Below are positions 33,475-42,274 of a DNA stretch of 64,000 bases, piece after piece. This stretch comes from DASPMP01 sp035248725 (GTDB lineage: Bacteria; Gemmatimonadota; Gemmatimonadetes; Gemmatimonadales; Gemmatimonadaceae). The DNA is taken from the NCBI GenBank assembly GCA_035248725.1, contig DATFHG010000148.1, positions 9,871 to 73,870 on the forward strand. The letters run 5' to 3'. The notes under the pieces are model-generated. The model was not told the origin of the DNA and searched no databases. It saw only the letters and a list, made by a program, of their open reading frames with translations. The stretch's first letter is position 1. The number at the start of each line of letters is the position of its first letter. Both the position numbers and the translations under genes were made by a program.

Positions 33475-35288
33475 TTCCCGACGACATCGTGGAGCAGGTA
33501 CGCGAACACGCCGACATCGTCTCCATCGTCGGCGAGCTCGTGAAGCTGAAGCGCGTCGGCAACAGCTTTCGCGGCCCATGTCCGTTTCATCAGGGCAAGG
33601 ATCCCAATTTTTCTGTCACGCCGAAAGGCGGGTATCACTGCTTCGTGTGCCACGAAAAAGGTGACGTGTTCAGCTTCGTGCAAAAGCGGCTCGGTCTGGA
33701 TTTCGTCGATGCGGTGAAGTATGTAGGTGGCAAGTCGGGGATCGACGTGAAGGAAGTCGCACGTGGACGCGACGCCGGGCCGGATCCGCGCGCGCGATTC
33801 TGGGAGATGAACGCGGCCGCGGCAGAGTTTTTCACGCGCGCGTTGTGGGACGATGACGCGGGCGCGCCGGCGCGCGAATACCTCGGTGGCCGCGACATCG
33901 ATCGGCCGACCGCGGACCAGTTCGGCCTCGGATTCTCGCCGCGCGATGCACAGGCGCTGCGCGGCTACCTGAATGGGCTCGGTTACGACGACGCCGCGCA
34001 GATCGCCGCGGGATTGCTCATCGTGCGCGAGGAAAAGGGTCCCGAGCCGCGGCCGCGCTTTCGCAACCGGCTCATGTTTCCGATCTACGACGCGCAGAAT
34101 CGGGTGATCGCGTTCGGCGGACGGGTCATCGGCGCCGGCGAACCGAAGTACCTGAACTCAGCCGAGTCTCCGACATTCCAGAAGGGCGCGACGCTCTACG
34201 GATTGAACTGGGCCAAGAACGCGATCCGAAAGGACGAGCGGGTACTTCTCGTCGAAGGATACTTCGACTGCATGCGTCTGCTCGCGGCGGGTGTCGAAAG
34301 CACCGTCGCCCCACTCGGCACCGCGCTCACGGATGCGCAAGCGGAGCTCATTCGCAGGTATACGACGAACGTGTTCCTGTTGTACGACAGCGACAAGGCG
34401 GGATTGAAGGCCACGTTCCGTGCGGGCGATGTGCTGCTGCGCCAGGGGTGTGCCGTGCAGGTCGTGACGCTCCCGGATGGAGAGGATCCCGACACCTTCG
34501 TCCGGCGCTTCGGCCGCGAGAAGCTCGAGGCACAGCTCGCAAGTTCCGTGGACGTGCTCGAGCGCAAGCTGCAGATCCTGCAGCGCGGTGGATGGCTGAA
34601 TGACCTCAGGCGCAAGCGACTCGCGCTCGACCGTCTGTTGCCGACGATCGCGTCGGCAGCGGACCCGATGACACGGGGTCTGTACGTCGCACGCACTGCG
34701 GAGGCTGTTGGCCTCAGCGAGGATGCGCTCCACCGCGAACTGCGTCAGGGGTCGCGCAAAGCGGGAAGCCGCGGGCGGGTGATCGCGCCACCCGAGCGCG
34801 CCACGCCAGATGCGCGGGCGCGACAGGGCGACCGCCGACGCGAGTCGTCGAGTGAAGGCCTGTCGGCCGAACGCGAGATCGTGCGCGTCCTCCTGCATCG
34901 GCGACAGTTCGTGGAGTCCGTGGCGGAGCAGGTGGGGCTGAGCGACTTTCGCGATGACCGTTTCGCGAACATCTTCCGTCGTCTCGTGGAGTCGCCGGAC
35001 ATCGCGCTGGACGCGATGGCGGCCGCGCTCGACGACGATTCCGTGGCCGCGTTGAATGAGCTCTCGGCACAGGCCGGCGGGCTCGATGAGCCGGCGCGAA
35101 TCATTCAAGGCTGCGTCGCGCAGTTGCGGAAGCGTGAGATCGGCGAGCGCATCGAGGTGATCGATCGCCGACTTCCACTCGCCGAGAGCGCCGAGAAGGA
35201 CAGTCTGAATCGCCAGAAGCAGGAACTCGTAAAGGAAATGCGCGCCCTGAAGGTGCAGAGGTGGCCGGCGTTCCGGCGCGCGCGATGA
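33471..35288 (+). CDS. dnaG: DNA primase DnaG
   Basis: A 605-residue primase. It has a CHC2 zinc-binding domain (CPFHQGKDPNFSV, HCFVCHEKGD), an N-terminal catalytic part (RFRNRLMFPIYD, GGRVIG), the TOPRIM core (VEGYFDCM, YDSDKAGLKA) and a C-terminal helicase-binding region with a low-complexity linker. It makes RNA primers with the DnaB helicase. The ATG overlaps mutS2 and the stop overlaps the zinc-ribbon gene. Confidence 0.96.
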   Translation: MIPDDIVEQVREHADIVSIVGELVKLKRVGNSFRGPCPFHQGKDPNFSVTPKGGYHCFVCHEKGDVFSFVQKRLGLDFVDAVKYVGGKSGIDVKEVARGRDAGPDPRARFWEMNAAAAEFFTRALWDDDAGAPAREYLGGRDIDRPTADQFGLGFSPRDAQALRGYLNGLGYDDAAQIAAGLLIVREEKGPEPRPRFRNRLMFPIYDAQNRVIAFGGRVIGAGEPKYLNSAESPTFQKGATLYGLNWAKNAIRKDERVLLVEGYFDCMRLLAAGVESTVAPLGTALTDAQAELIRRYTTNVFLLYDSDKAGLKATFRAGDVLLRQGCAVQVVTLPDGEDPDTFVRRFGREKLEAQLASSVDVLERKLQILQRGGWLNDLRRKRLALDRLLPTIASAADPMTRGLYVARTAEAVGLSEDALHRELRQGSRKAGSRGRVIAPPERATPDARARQGDRRRESSSEGLSAEREIVRVLLHRRQFVESVAEQVGLSDFRDDRFANIFRRLVESPDIALDAMAAALDDDSVAALNELSAQAGGLDEPARIIQGCVAQLRKREIGERIEVIDRRLPLAESAEKDSLNRQKQELVKEMRALKVQRWPAFRRAR

Positions 35289-36028
35289 CCACGCTGGAGG
35301 ATGATCGTGTGGGAGGAACAGTCGTGAAGCCCGACCTGGCAGCGCTGCTCGAGGTTCAAGCGGACGACCTGAAGCTCTACGGCATCGAGGATCGGCTCAA
35401 CGCGCTCATGCCGCAGTTGACCGCGCTCGAGACCGACCGCCAGAAAGCGGAGATCGCGCTCCGTCACACGCGCGAAGAAGTAGCGGCCGAGGAAAAGCGA
35501 CAGCGTGACATACAGGATCGCCTGCGACAACACCGTGAGCTCCGGGACCGGTCGGAAGGGTTGCTGGGCCAGGTGTCGTCCCCCCGTGAGGCGGCCGCGG
35601 CGATGGCACAGATCGACCAGGCGAAGCGGTTCATCGCAGACGAGGAACGCGAGCTCGAGGCGCTGGGCGCGCGTCTCGCCGACCTGAGAGGTCAGGCGAC
35701 GGCGAAGGAGAAGGTCCTCGGAGAGATCGAGCACGTTCAGAAGGAGACGCGCGCGCGGCTCGACGCCGATCGCGGGGCGCTGGAAAAGGAGATGGCTGGC
35801 ATTCGCACCGAACGCGACAAGAAGGCGCAGTCAGTGCCGCGCACCCTGCTGCAGCGCTACGATCGCATTCGTCAGAGGCGGCGCGCGACCGCTGTTTTTC
35901 CACTTCGCGGCGAGTCGTGCGCGCATTGTGATACGGCGATCCCCATGCAACGTCGCAGCACGATGGTAGCTACAGGCGCCACAGAGCTTTGCGAGGCCTG
36001 CGGCGTTTTGCTCTACGCCGCCGAATAA
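35285..36028 (+). CDS. Coiled-coil protein with C-terminal C4 zinc ribbon (CT398-like)
   Basis: A 247-residue protein. About 170 residues form an antiparallel coiled coil, with a SSPREAAAAMAQIDQ turn typical of this family. A zinc ribbon follows at the end (CAHCDTAIP, then CEACGVLLY). The family (zf-RING_7, CT398/Jag-like) is widespread and has been linked to secretion or flagellar genes in some bacteria, but its general role is unknown. ATG 35285 overlaps the dnaG stop. recJ follows with its own promoter. Confidence 0.85.
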   Translation: MTTLEDDRVGGTVVKPDLAALLEVQADDLKLYGIEDRLNALMPQLTALETDRQKAEIALRHTREEVAAEEKRQRDIQDRLRQHRELRDRSEGLLGQVSSPREAAAAMAQIDQAKRFIADEERELEALGARLADLRGQATAKEKVLGEIEHVQKETRARLDADRGALEKEMAGIRTERDKKAQSVPRTLLQRYDRIRQRRRATAVFPLRGESCAHCDTAIPMQRRSTMVATGATELCEACGVLLYAAE

Positions 36029-36033
36029 CGCGA

Positions 36034-36062
36034 TTGTACGCCGTCGAAACCGCTCCTACCTT
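36034..36062 (+). promoter_or_regulatory. recJ promoter, leaderless type
   Basis: TTGTAC (36034-36039), a 17-base spacer and TACCTT (36057-36062). GTG 36070 follows after seven bases, so the mRNA should start at the initiation codon. Confidence 0.65.
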
Positions 36063-36069
36063 GTCGAAC

Positions 36070-37776
36070 GTGACCGCAACGGCCGTTCGACCGCAGTCCC
36101 GCTGGCTTTTTCCCAAGGCGGCTGATGCCACCGCGGTGGAAGCGCTGTGCCGTGAGCTGAACCTGCCGCCGCTGCTGTGTCGCCTGCTCGTGGCGCGCGG
36201 TTTCATCGATAGTGACAGCGCCAAACGCTTCCTCCGGCCGCGGCTCGACCAGCTGAACGATCCCATGACGATGGGCGACATGGATCGCGCCGTCGAACGC
36301 GTCGTTCGCGCGATCCGGACGAAGGAGCCCATCCTCGTGCACGGCGACTATGACGTCGACGGCATCTGCTCCACGACGATTCTGACGCGGACGTTGCGGC
36401 GCCTGGGCGGTTCCGTAACTCCGTTCATCCCCCACCGCCGCGACGGGTACGATCTCACGGCGGCCGGGGTGAAGGCGGCGAAGGATGCTGGCGCGAAGCT
36501 CGTCATCACGTGCGACTGCGGGACAAGTGCGCTCAAGCCGATCGCGGAGTTGAACGCCGCGGGCATCGACGTCATCGTCACCGATCACCACCTGCCTGGC
36601 GGTCCGCTACCGGAGGCCTTCGCCGTACTCAATCCGCGGAAACCGGGATGTCCGTCCGTCGACAAGGACCTGTGTGCTGCGGGCGTGGCCTACAAGCTCG
36701 CGATGGCCGTCACGACCGCCATGGGGGAGAATCCGAACCCCGTCTTCAACATGATCGATCTGGTAGGCCTCGCGACCATCGCGGACGTCGCGCCGCTGCG
36801 CGGCGAGAATCGCATACTCGCATGGTGCGGTTTGCGCGTGTTCAATGAGACCAAGAACGCGGGGCTCACCGCTCTGCGGCGTGCCTCGGGCCTCGAGAAG
36901 AAGCGGATCACGTCGGGACGCGTGGGCTTCATTCTCGCGCCGCGCCTGAACGCGGCGGGCCGCGTCGGCAGCGCGATGCGCGGCGTCGAGCTGTTGCTCT
37001 CGCGGGACGAGACGGCCGCCAACCCGATCGCGCGCGAGCTGGAGGAGTTGAACGGCCATCGCCAGCAGCTCGATCGCATGGCGCTGGAGCAGGCGCGCGA
37101 CATGGTGAAGGCCATGGACCTGGAGCAGACCTACGGCGTCGTGCTCGCCGCCGAAGGGTGGCATCCCGGCGTCATCGGCATCGTGGCCTCGCGCATCGTC
37201 GAGGAATTCGGCCGGCCGACGATCCTCATCGCGCTCGAGGATGACGAAGGCAAAGGCTCCGGACGATCCATCTCGCCCTTCGACCTGCATGCCGGCATCA
37301 GCCGGTGCCGCGACCTGCTGATTCGCTTTGGGGGGCACCGCTCCGCGGCGGGTGTCACGATCGCGCGGGATCGCGTACCGGATTTCGCGCGGCGGTTCAA
37401 CGAAGTGGCGCGCGAAACGCTGCGTCCCGAGGACCTCGTCCCGGAATTCCGTGTCGACCTCGAGGTGGAGCTGCAGGATGTGACGGACGGCCTCGAGAAT
37501 CTCTTCCGCTACATCGAGCCATGCGGCGTCGGCAACCCCGCGCCTGTGCTCGTCGCGCGCGGCGTGCGGGTCGCGGCCGCTCCCAAGCTCGTTGGCAAGG
37601 ACGGCCTGCGCGTGTCACTGCACCAGAACGGCACGCAGTTGACCGCTCTGGGGTGGGGGATGGCGCCGCGCGCCGGCGAGCTCTCCGTCGGTGCGCTGGT
37701 GGATGTCGCGTTCAAGCTGGATCGCGACGATTTCACCGGCGACCTGCAGTTGCGCCTGGCCGACTTCCGCTCGTAG
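36070..37776 (+). CDS. recJ: Single-stranded-DNA-specific exonuclease RecJ
   Basis: A 568-residue DHH-family 5'-3' exonuclease used in recombination and repair. The DHH motifs are HGDYDVDGICST, TCDCGTS, VTDHHLPGG and LAADVAPLRGENR-like TIADVAPLRGENR. The DHHA1 domain shows GSGRSISPFDLHAG and FGGHRSAAG, then an OB fold (ENLFRYIEPCGVGNPAP). GTG 36070 is chosen because a promoter ends just before it; TTG 36061 overlaps the -10 box. The longer frame to 35989 is inside the upstream gene. Confidence 0.95.
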   Translation: MTATAVRPQSRWLFPKAADATAVEALCRELNLPPLLCRLLVARGFIDSDSAKRFLRPRLDQLNDPMTMGDMDRAVERVVRAIRTKEPILVHGDYDVDGICSTTILTRTLRRLGGSVTPFIPHRRDGYDLTAAGVKAAKDAGAKLVITCDCGTSALKPIAELNAAGIDVIVTDHHLPGGPLPEAFAVLNPRKPGCPSVDKDLCAAGVAYKLAMAVTTAMGENPNPVFNMIDLVGLATIADVAPLRGENRILAWCGLRVFNETKNAGLTALRRASGLEKKRITSGRVGFILAPRLNAAGRVGSAMRGVELLLSRDETAANPIARELEELNGHRQQLDRMALEQARDMVKAMDLEQTYGVVLAAEGWHPGVIGIVASRIVEEFGRPTILIALEDDEGKGSGRSISPFDLHAGISRCRDLLIRFGGHRSAAGVTIARDRVPDFARRFNEVARETLRPEDLVPEFRVDLEVELQDVTDGLENLFRYIEPCGVGNPAPVLVARGVRVAAAPKLVGKDGLRVSLHQNGTQLTALGWGMAPRAGELSVGALVDVAFKLDRDDFTGDLQLRLADFRS

Positions 37777-37785
37777 GGGCGACAC

Positions 37786-38304
37786 CTGCGGATCGTCGCG
37801 GGACGCTTCAAGGGAAGGCGGCTGAAGCGCCCCGCGGACGATCGCGTGCGGCCCACGGCCGATCGCGTGCGCGAGGCGTGGATGAGCATCGTGCAGCCGG
37901 ATCTGGATGGTGCGCGTGTACTCGACCTGTTTGCCGGCTCCGGCGCGTTGGGCATCGAGGCGCTGTCGCGGGGAGCCGCCAGAGCGGAGTTCGTGGAACT
38001 GGCGTCACGCAGTCTCGCCGCGTTGAAGGACAACCTGCGAAGCGTGGGCGCCGAGGAGGAAGCGCGAGTGCACCGAGGCAACGCAATCGCGTTTGCCGAA
38101 CGACTGCCAGCGGCCGCGTTCGACGTCGCGTTCGCGGATCCGCCATATCGCCTCGGTCTCGCGGAGCGACTGACCGAGATCTGGCTGTCGGTTCCGTTTG
38201 CGCGCGTCCTGGGGATCGAACATGAGAAGGAGCTGCAGCTGCCCGGATCGGAGGACCGGCGCGTTTACGGGGATACTGTGGTGACGTTCTATCGAAGCTC
38301 CTAA
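37786..38304 (+). CDS. rsmD: 16S rRNA (guanine966-N2)-methyltransferase RsmD, CUG start
   Basis: A 172-residue methyltransferase with motif I DLFAGSGALGIEALSRGA and the catalytic DPPY (ADPPYRLG). The first standard start, GTG 37846, would remove the family's N-terminal signature. In the same frame directly after the recJ stop lies CTG 37786, read as M-RIVAGRFKGRRLKRP, which matches the RsmD opening (MRIIAGxxKGRxL). No other start codon is available, and a purine stretch TAGGGGCGA precedes it. coaD follows, the usual partner of rsmD. Confidence 0.88.
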   Translation: MRIVAGRFKGRRLKRPADDRVRPTADRVREAWMSIVQPDLDGARVLDLFAGSGALGIEALSRGAARAEFVELASRSLAALKDNLRSVGAEEEARVHRGNAIAFAERLPAAAFDVAFADPPYRLGLAERLTEIWLSVPFARVLGIEHEKELQLPGSEDRRVYGDTVVTFYRSS

Positions 38305-38336
38305 GTTCCGGCTGCTTCCACCGGCCCGGTCACGGC

Positions 38337-38819
38337 ATGCGCATCGCCATCTACGCTGGCTCATTCGATCCGATCACACGCGGACACGAGGATCTGATCA
38401 TGCGCAGCCTCGCGTTCGTCGATCGGTTGATTGTCGCAGTGGCGCAGAACTCCACGAAAACTCCGCTGTTCACGCTGGACGAACGTGTGCAGCTCATCCG
38501 GTCCGCGGTCGCCGACGAGGACCGCGTGGACGTGCGCAGCTTCGACGGCCTCCTCGTGGATTTCGCGCACGAGGTGGGCGCGAAGCTGATCATCCGTGGC
38601 CTCCGCGCGGTGAGCGATTTCGAGTATGAATACCAGATGGCGCTCATGAATCGTCACCTGGCGCCGAGCCTCGAGATCGTTTTCATGGTGCCGTCACTCG
38701 ACACCACGTACATCAGCGCGAGCATGGTGCGCGAAGTGGCGCGCTACGGTGGCGACGTCTCCGGTCTGGTGCATCCGAAGGTGGCCGATGCGCTGCGGCG
38801 GAAGTTCGCGACGAAATGA
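38337..38819 (+). CDS. coaD: Phosphopantetheine adenylyltransferase CoaD
   Basis: A 160-residue nucleotidyltransferase making dephospho-CoA from 4'-phosphopantetheine. The motifs are complete: AGSFDPITRGHED (T/HxGH), LIIRGLRAVSDFEYE and the ISASMVRE (ISSTxxR) end. It sits with rsmD as in most bacteria. Its product CoA is also the donor for the phosphopantetheinyl transferase of the lipid locus, though that is only a metabolic link. The stop overlaps pta. Confidence 0.96.
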   Translation: MRIAIYAGSFDPITRGHEDLIMRSLAFVDRLIVAVAQNSTKTPLFTLDERVQLIRSAVADEDRVDVRSFDGLLVDFAHEVGAKLIIRGLRAVSDFEYEYQMALMNRHLAPSLEIVFMVPSLDTTYISASMVREVARYGGDVSGLVHPKVADALRRKFATK

Positions 38820-39829
38820 GCTCCTTTCTCGAGGGCGTGCGGATGCGTGCGTCCGCGCTCTCGCGCCGCATCGTGTTCCCCGAGACCGCCGATCCGCGCA
38901 CCCTCGAGGCCGTGAGATCGCTGCTCGAGCGCCGAGTCGTACAGCCCGTGCTGGTGCTGGATCCCGCCGCGCCGGAGACGCATGCCGCCGCCCGCGCACT
39001 CGGTGTGGAGTGTGTGAACCCGGCAACCGATCCGCGGAGTGAGGCGCTCGTCGCCACGCTGCTCGAGTTGCGGCAACGGAAGGGGCTGACGACGGACAGC
39101 GCCCGCGAGCTTGCGCGCGATCCACTCTTCTTCGCCGACTGGCTCGTCCGCCTGGGCGCCGCCCACGGCTGCGTGGCAGGCGCGGCACACACGACGGCGG
39201 ACGTGTTGCGCGCCGCGCTCTGGCTGGTGGGTCCGGCACCCGGTGTCACCACCGTGTCGAGCGCCTTCTATATGGTGGTGAGTCCCTTTCGCGACTCCGA
39301 GGGCGCCGAGGTGCTGACGTTCGCCGATTGCGCCGTGGTGCCGCGGCCGACGGCGTCGCAGTTGGCGGACATCGCCATCGCGGCTGCGCGCGATCGTCGC
39401 AAGATTGTCGGCGACGAACCGCTGGTAGCGCTACTGTCGTACAGCACCTACGGCAGTGCGCGCGGCGATTCGATCACCCTCGTCCAGGAGGCGCTGGCGG
39501 AGGTGCGACGGCGCGCACCTGACCTCGCCGTGGACGGAGAATTGCAAGGAGACGCGGCATTGGTTCCGGCCGTGGCCGCTCGCAAGGCTGCCGGCAGTGC
39601 GGTCGCGGGCCGAGCCAATGTCCTGATCTACCCGTCCCTGGATGCCGGGAACATCGCGTACAAGCTCGTCGAGCGCCTGGGCGGCGCGTCCGCGATCGGC
39701 CCGATCGTGCAGGGACTTCGGCGGCCATGCAGTGACCTTTCGCGTGGTGCAACGAGCGGTGACATTACAAACGTGGCGGCGATCACGGCGCTTCAAGCCG
39801 ACGACGCTATCACCCCCCTCGACCGTTGA
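38816..39829 (+). CDS. pta: Phosphate acetyltransferase
   Basis: A 337-residue single-domain Pta/Ptb-family enzyme interconverting acetyl-CoA and acetyl phosphate. It has RRIVFPETADPRTLEA, GCVAGAAHTTADVLRA, FADCAVVPRPTASQLADIA, VDGELQGDAALVP and NVLIYPSLDAGNIAYKL, the standard order for PTA_PTB. It lacks the DRTGG and BioD-like N-terminal domains of long Pta. No ackA is adjacent. Confidence 0.92.
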   Translation: MSSFLEGVRMRASALSRRIVFPETADPRTLEAVRSLLERRVVQPVLVLDPAAPETHAAARALGVECVNPATDPRSEALVATLLELRQRKGLTTDSARELARDPLFFADWLVRLGAAHGCVAGAAHTTADVLRAALWLVGPAPGVTTVSSAFYMVVSPFRDSEGAEVLTFADCAVVPRPTASQLADIAIAAARDRRKIVGDEPLVALLSYSTYGSARGDSITLVQEALAEVRRRAPDLAVDGELQGDAALVPAVAARKAAGSAVAGRANVLIYPSLDAGNIAYKLVERLGGASAIGPIVQGLRRPCSDLSRGATSGDITNVAAITALQADDAITPLDR

Positions 39830-39841
39830 GGAGAGCAATTC

Positions 39842-40174
39842 ATGAGCTTCTCGATCAAGAAGTCGGACGATGTCGTTGTCGTCGATGTCGAAGGACAGCT
39901 GATCGTCGGCAATCGACAGGAATTGAAGCAGAAAGTGCTGGACGAGCTGGAACGGGGAGAGCGCAAATTCCTCATCGATTTCTCGCAGACGGGCTACATC
40001 GACAGCTCCGGCCTGGGTGTACTGGTGTCCCTGTCGAAGAAGATTCGCGAGCAGGGCGGCGAGCTGCGACTGGCGAACTTGAACGACGATCTCAAGACGT
40101 TGTTCGAGCTCACGAAGCTGGATACCCTGTTCCAGATCGCCGATACGCGCGAGCGCGCGCTGCAGAGCTTCTGA
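39842..40174 (+). CDS. STAS-domain anti-sigma-factor antagonist (SpoIIAA/RsbV-like)
   Basis: A 110-residue single STAS domain. The phosphorylatable serine lies in the conserved turn YIDSSGLGVL. A strong ribosome site GAGGAGAG is just upstream. Proteins of this type are phosphorylated by an RsbW-like kinase and dephosphorylated by a PP2C phosphatase; both are encoded next. No sigma factor gene is nearby, so the output may be a distant sigma factor or another process. Confidence 0.92.
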   Translation: MSFSIKKSDDVVVVDVEGQLIVGNRQELKQKVLDELERGERKFLIDFSQTGYIDSSGLGVLVSLSKKIREQGGELRLANLNDDLKTLFELTKLDTLFQIADTRERALQSF

Positions 40175-40207
40175 CGCGCGTCCGCGCGGCCGGCGGGCCG
40201 CCCTGAG

Positions 40208-40687
40208 ATGAGCTCACGCCGACCACGCACATCGGCCGGCGCCGCCTCCAGCGGCGAACCCCGCGGTGTCCGCACCATCGACCTCAAGATCCCCAGCGAC
40301 GTGCGCGAGATCGAGCGCGTCGTCGAGGCGGTGCAGCGCGAATGCGAGCGCATGCACTTCGGGGCCCGCCAGCTCATGCTCAACGTGCCCGTCGCGCTCA
40401 CCGAAGCGCTGTCCAACGCCATCCTCCGCGGCAATGCGGACGACCCCCGCAAGCACGTCACTGTGCACGCCCGTATCGACGGGGTGGCGCTCGTCGTCGA
40501 AGTACGGGACGAGGGCGCCGGCTTCGACCTGGACGAGTGCCTGATCGATCCCACGACACCGGACCGACTCGAGATGGAGCAGGGGCGGGGACTGTTCCTG
40601 ATGCAGAAGCTGATGGATAGTGTGGAGCGCTTCGCCGCGCGGCCGCGCGGCAACATCGTCCGTCTGACACTGCGGCGCGCCTCATGA
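40208..40687 (+). CDS. RsbW/SpoIIAB-like anti-sigma serine kinase (HATPase_c)
   Basis: A 159-residue GHKL-fold protein. The N-box is ALTEALSNAIL(R)GN, the G1 box is VRDEGAGFD and the G2 region is GRGLFLMQKLMD. About 25 residues of low-complexity N-terminus precede it. Such proteins bind either a sigma factor or the STAS antagonist and phosphorylate the latter. It overlaps the phosphatase gene by four bases (ATGA), so kinase and phosphatase are coupled. Confidence 0.9.
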   Translation: MSSRRPRTSAGAASSGEPRGVRTIDLKIPSDVREIERVVEAVQRECERMHFGARQLMLNVPVALTEALSNAILRGNADDPRKHVTVHARIDGVALVVEVRDEGAGFDLDECLIDPTTPDRLEMEQGRGLFLMQKLMDSVERFAARPRGNIVRLTLRRAS

Positions 40688-42270
40688 CCGACCTCGCGTC
40701 GGTGCTCATGGCGTTTCGCGCCGCCAGCGGATGCGAGGCGTCGGTGTGGACGCAGGCCGCCGGCGGCGCCCTCACCTGGGAGGCGACCACGAATCGCGCG
40801 CCGCCGCCCACGAATCTGCCCGCCGTCTCCGACGGACTCGTGCCGCTCGATGCTCCAGATGGTCCCGCCTTCATCGCGGCAATCCCGGGCCCCAGACGCG
40901 CCTGGCTCGTCATCGGACCGACGCAATCTCCCGCCACGGATCTCCGAAAACAGTTCGACTTTCTGCTCCCCGTCGTCGCGCACGTCCTCCAGTCCGCGCT
41001 GGAGGTCGAGCACGCCGCCAACGAGCTCGCCGAACGCTACGAGGAGATCAATCTTCTCTACACGATCAGCGAAATTCTCGGGCGCACCGTCGCACTCGAG
41101 GAAGCCACCGCGCGCATCCTGACGGAGATCTCCGAGACCGTCGGCGCGCGCAAAGCCGCCGTGCTCGTGCACGACCCAATCGCCAAATCGCTGGTCGCCG
41201 TCGCGGTGCTCGGCGCGCCCGCGCAGAGCGTCGGCCCCATCCCCGTCGACGACGAGGCGAGCGTTTCGGCGCGCGTGTTCCGCACCTGTCATCCGCTCAT
41301 CATCGAACCCGAGCAGATGCTGTGGGACGGAGAGAGCGCCATTCGCCGCGGCGCCATGCTGTCGGTGCCGATCATGTGGACCTCGCCTCGCGGCGGCGCG
41401 GAACCTCTCGGCGTCGTCGATCTCTCGGATCGGCGCAGCGGACATGGCTTCACCGCCGGCGATCAGAAGCTCATTTCCGCCATCGCCACGCAGATAGGCA
41501 CGGCGATTCAGAATGCGCGCCTGGTGCGCGAATCCCTGAGCCAGCAGCGCCTGCGTCAGGAGATGCAGCACGCCCACGACCTGCAGATGCGGCTTCTGCC
41601 GACGATCGACGCCGTCGCACCGACGGCGACGGTCGCCGCCCGCGTGGTGCCCGCGGAGAGCGTGGGTGGCGACTTCTACAACCTGTTCCGGCTCGGACCC
41701 GGCAAGACCGGGGTGATGATCGGCGACGTCTCCGGACACGGCTATCAGGCCGCCCTCATCATGGCGCTCGCGATGAGCGCGTCCGCGATTCATGCCCAGA
41801 CGACCGCCGATGCTGGCGAGACGCTCTCGGCGCTGCTGTCGTCGATGCGTGACGAGCTCGCGACGACGGAGATGTACATCTCCTTGTTCTACGCCGTGGT
41901 GGATCGCAATGCGGGCCGGCTCCGATATGCGAACGCGGGCCACCCACACGCATTCGTGATCCCCAAGAGCGGCAAAGTGGAGCGCCTACCCGCGCTGGAT
42001 CCTCCGCTCGGGATGGGCAACGGCGCTCCCACCGGCGCGAGTCGTCCGTGGACGACCGGCGATCTCCTGCTGCTCTTCACCGACGGCGTCAGCGATGCCC
42101 GCGATCGTGACGGTGAGCGGCTCGGCGAGGAAAAAGTGGTGGAAGTGGCGCGCAAGTTTCGCGAGGAGCCACCCGCAAAGCTGCTCGATCGCATCTTCGC
42201 CCTGCTCGACCAGCACACGGGCGACACGCCGCGTCGCGATGACCTGACCATCGTCGCCTTGCGGAGCTGA
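40684..42270 (+). CDS. GAF-domain PP2C-type serine phosphatase (RsbU/SpoIIE)
   Basis: A 528-residue phosphatase. An N-terminal region of about 120 residues of unclear type is followed by a GAF sensor domain (about 125-280: LYTISEILGRTVALEEATARIL), a coiled linker (LRQEMQHAHDLQMRLLPTI) and a SpoIIE phosphatase domain with the metal sites GGDFYN, GDVSGHG and FTDGVSDARD. It should dephosphorylate the STAS protein in response to a signal sensed by the GAF domain. There are no membrane segments, so the signal is cytosolic. Confidence 0.92.
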   Translation: MTDLASVLMAFRAASGCEASVWTQAAGGALTWEATTNRAPPPTNLPAVSDGLVPLDAPDGPAFIAAIPGPRRAWLVIGPTQSPATDLRKQFDFLLPVVAHVLQSALEVEHAANELAERYEEINLLYTISEILGRTVALEEATARILTEISETVGARKAAVLVHDPIAKSLVAVAVLGAPAQSVGPIPVDDEASVSARVFRTCHPLIIEPEQMLWDGESAIRRGAMLSVPIMWTSPRGGAEPLGVVDLSDRRSGHGFTAGDQKLISAIATQIGTAIQNARLVRESLSQQRLRQEMQHAHDLQMRLLPTIDAVAPTATVAARVVPAESVGGDFYNLFRLGPGKTGVMIGDVSGHGYQAALIMALAMSASAIHAQTTADAGETLSALLSSMRDELATTEMYISLFYAVVDRNAGRLRYANAGHPHAFVIPKSGKVERLPALDPPLGMGNGAPTGASRPWTTGDLLLLFTDGVSDARDRDGERLGEEKVVEVARKFREEPPAKLLDRIFALLDQHTGDTPRRDDLTIVALRS

Positions 42271-42274
42271 ACGA

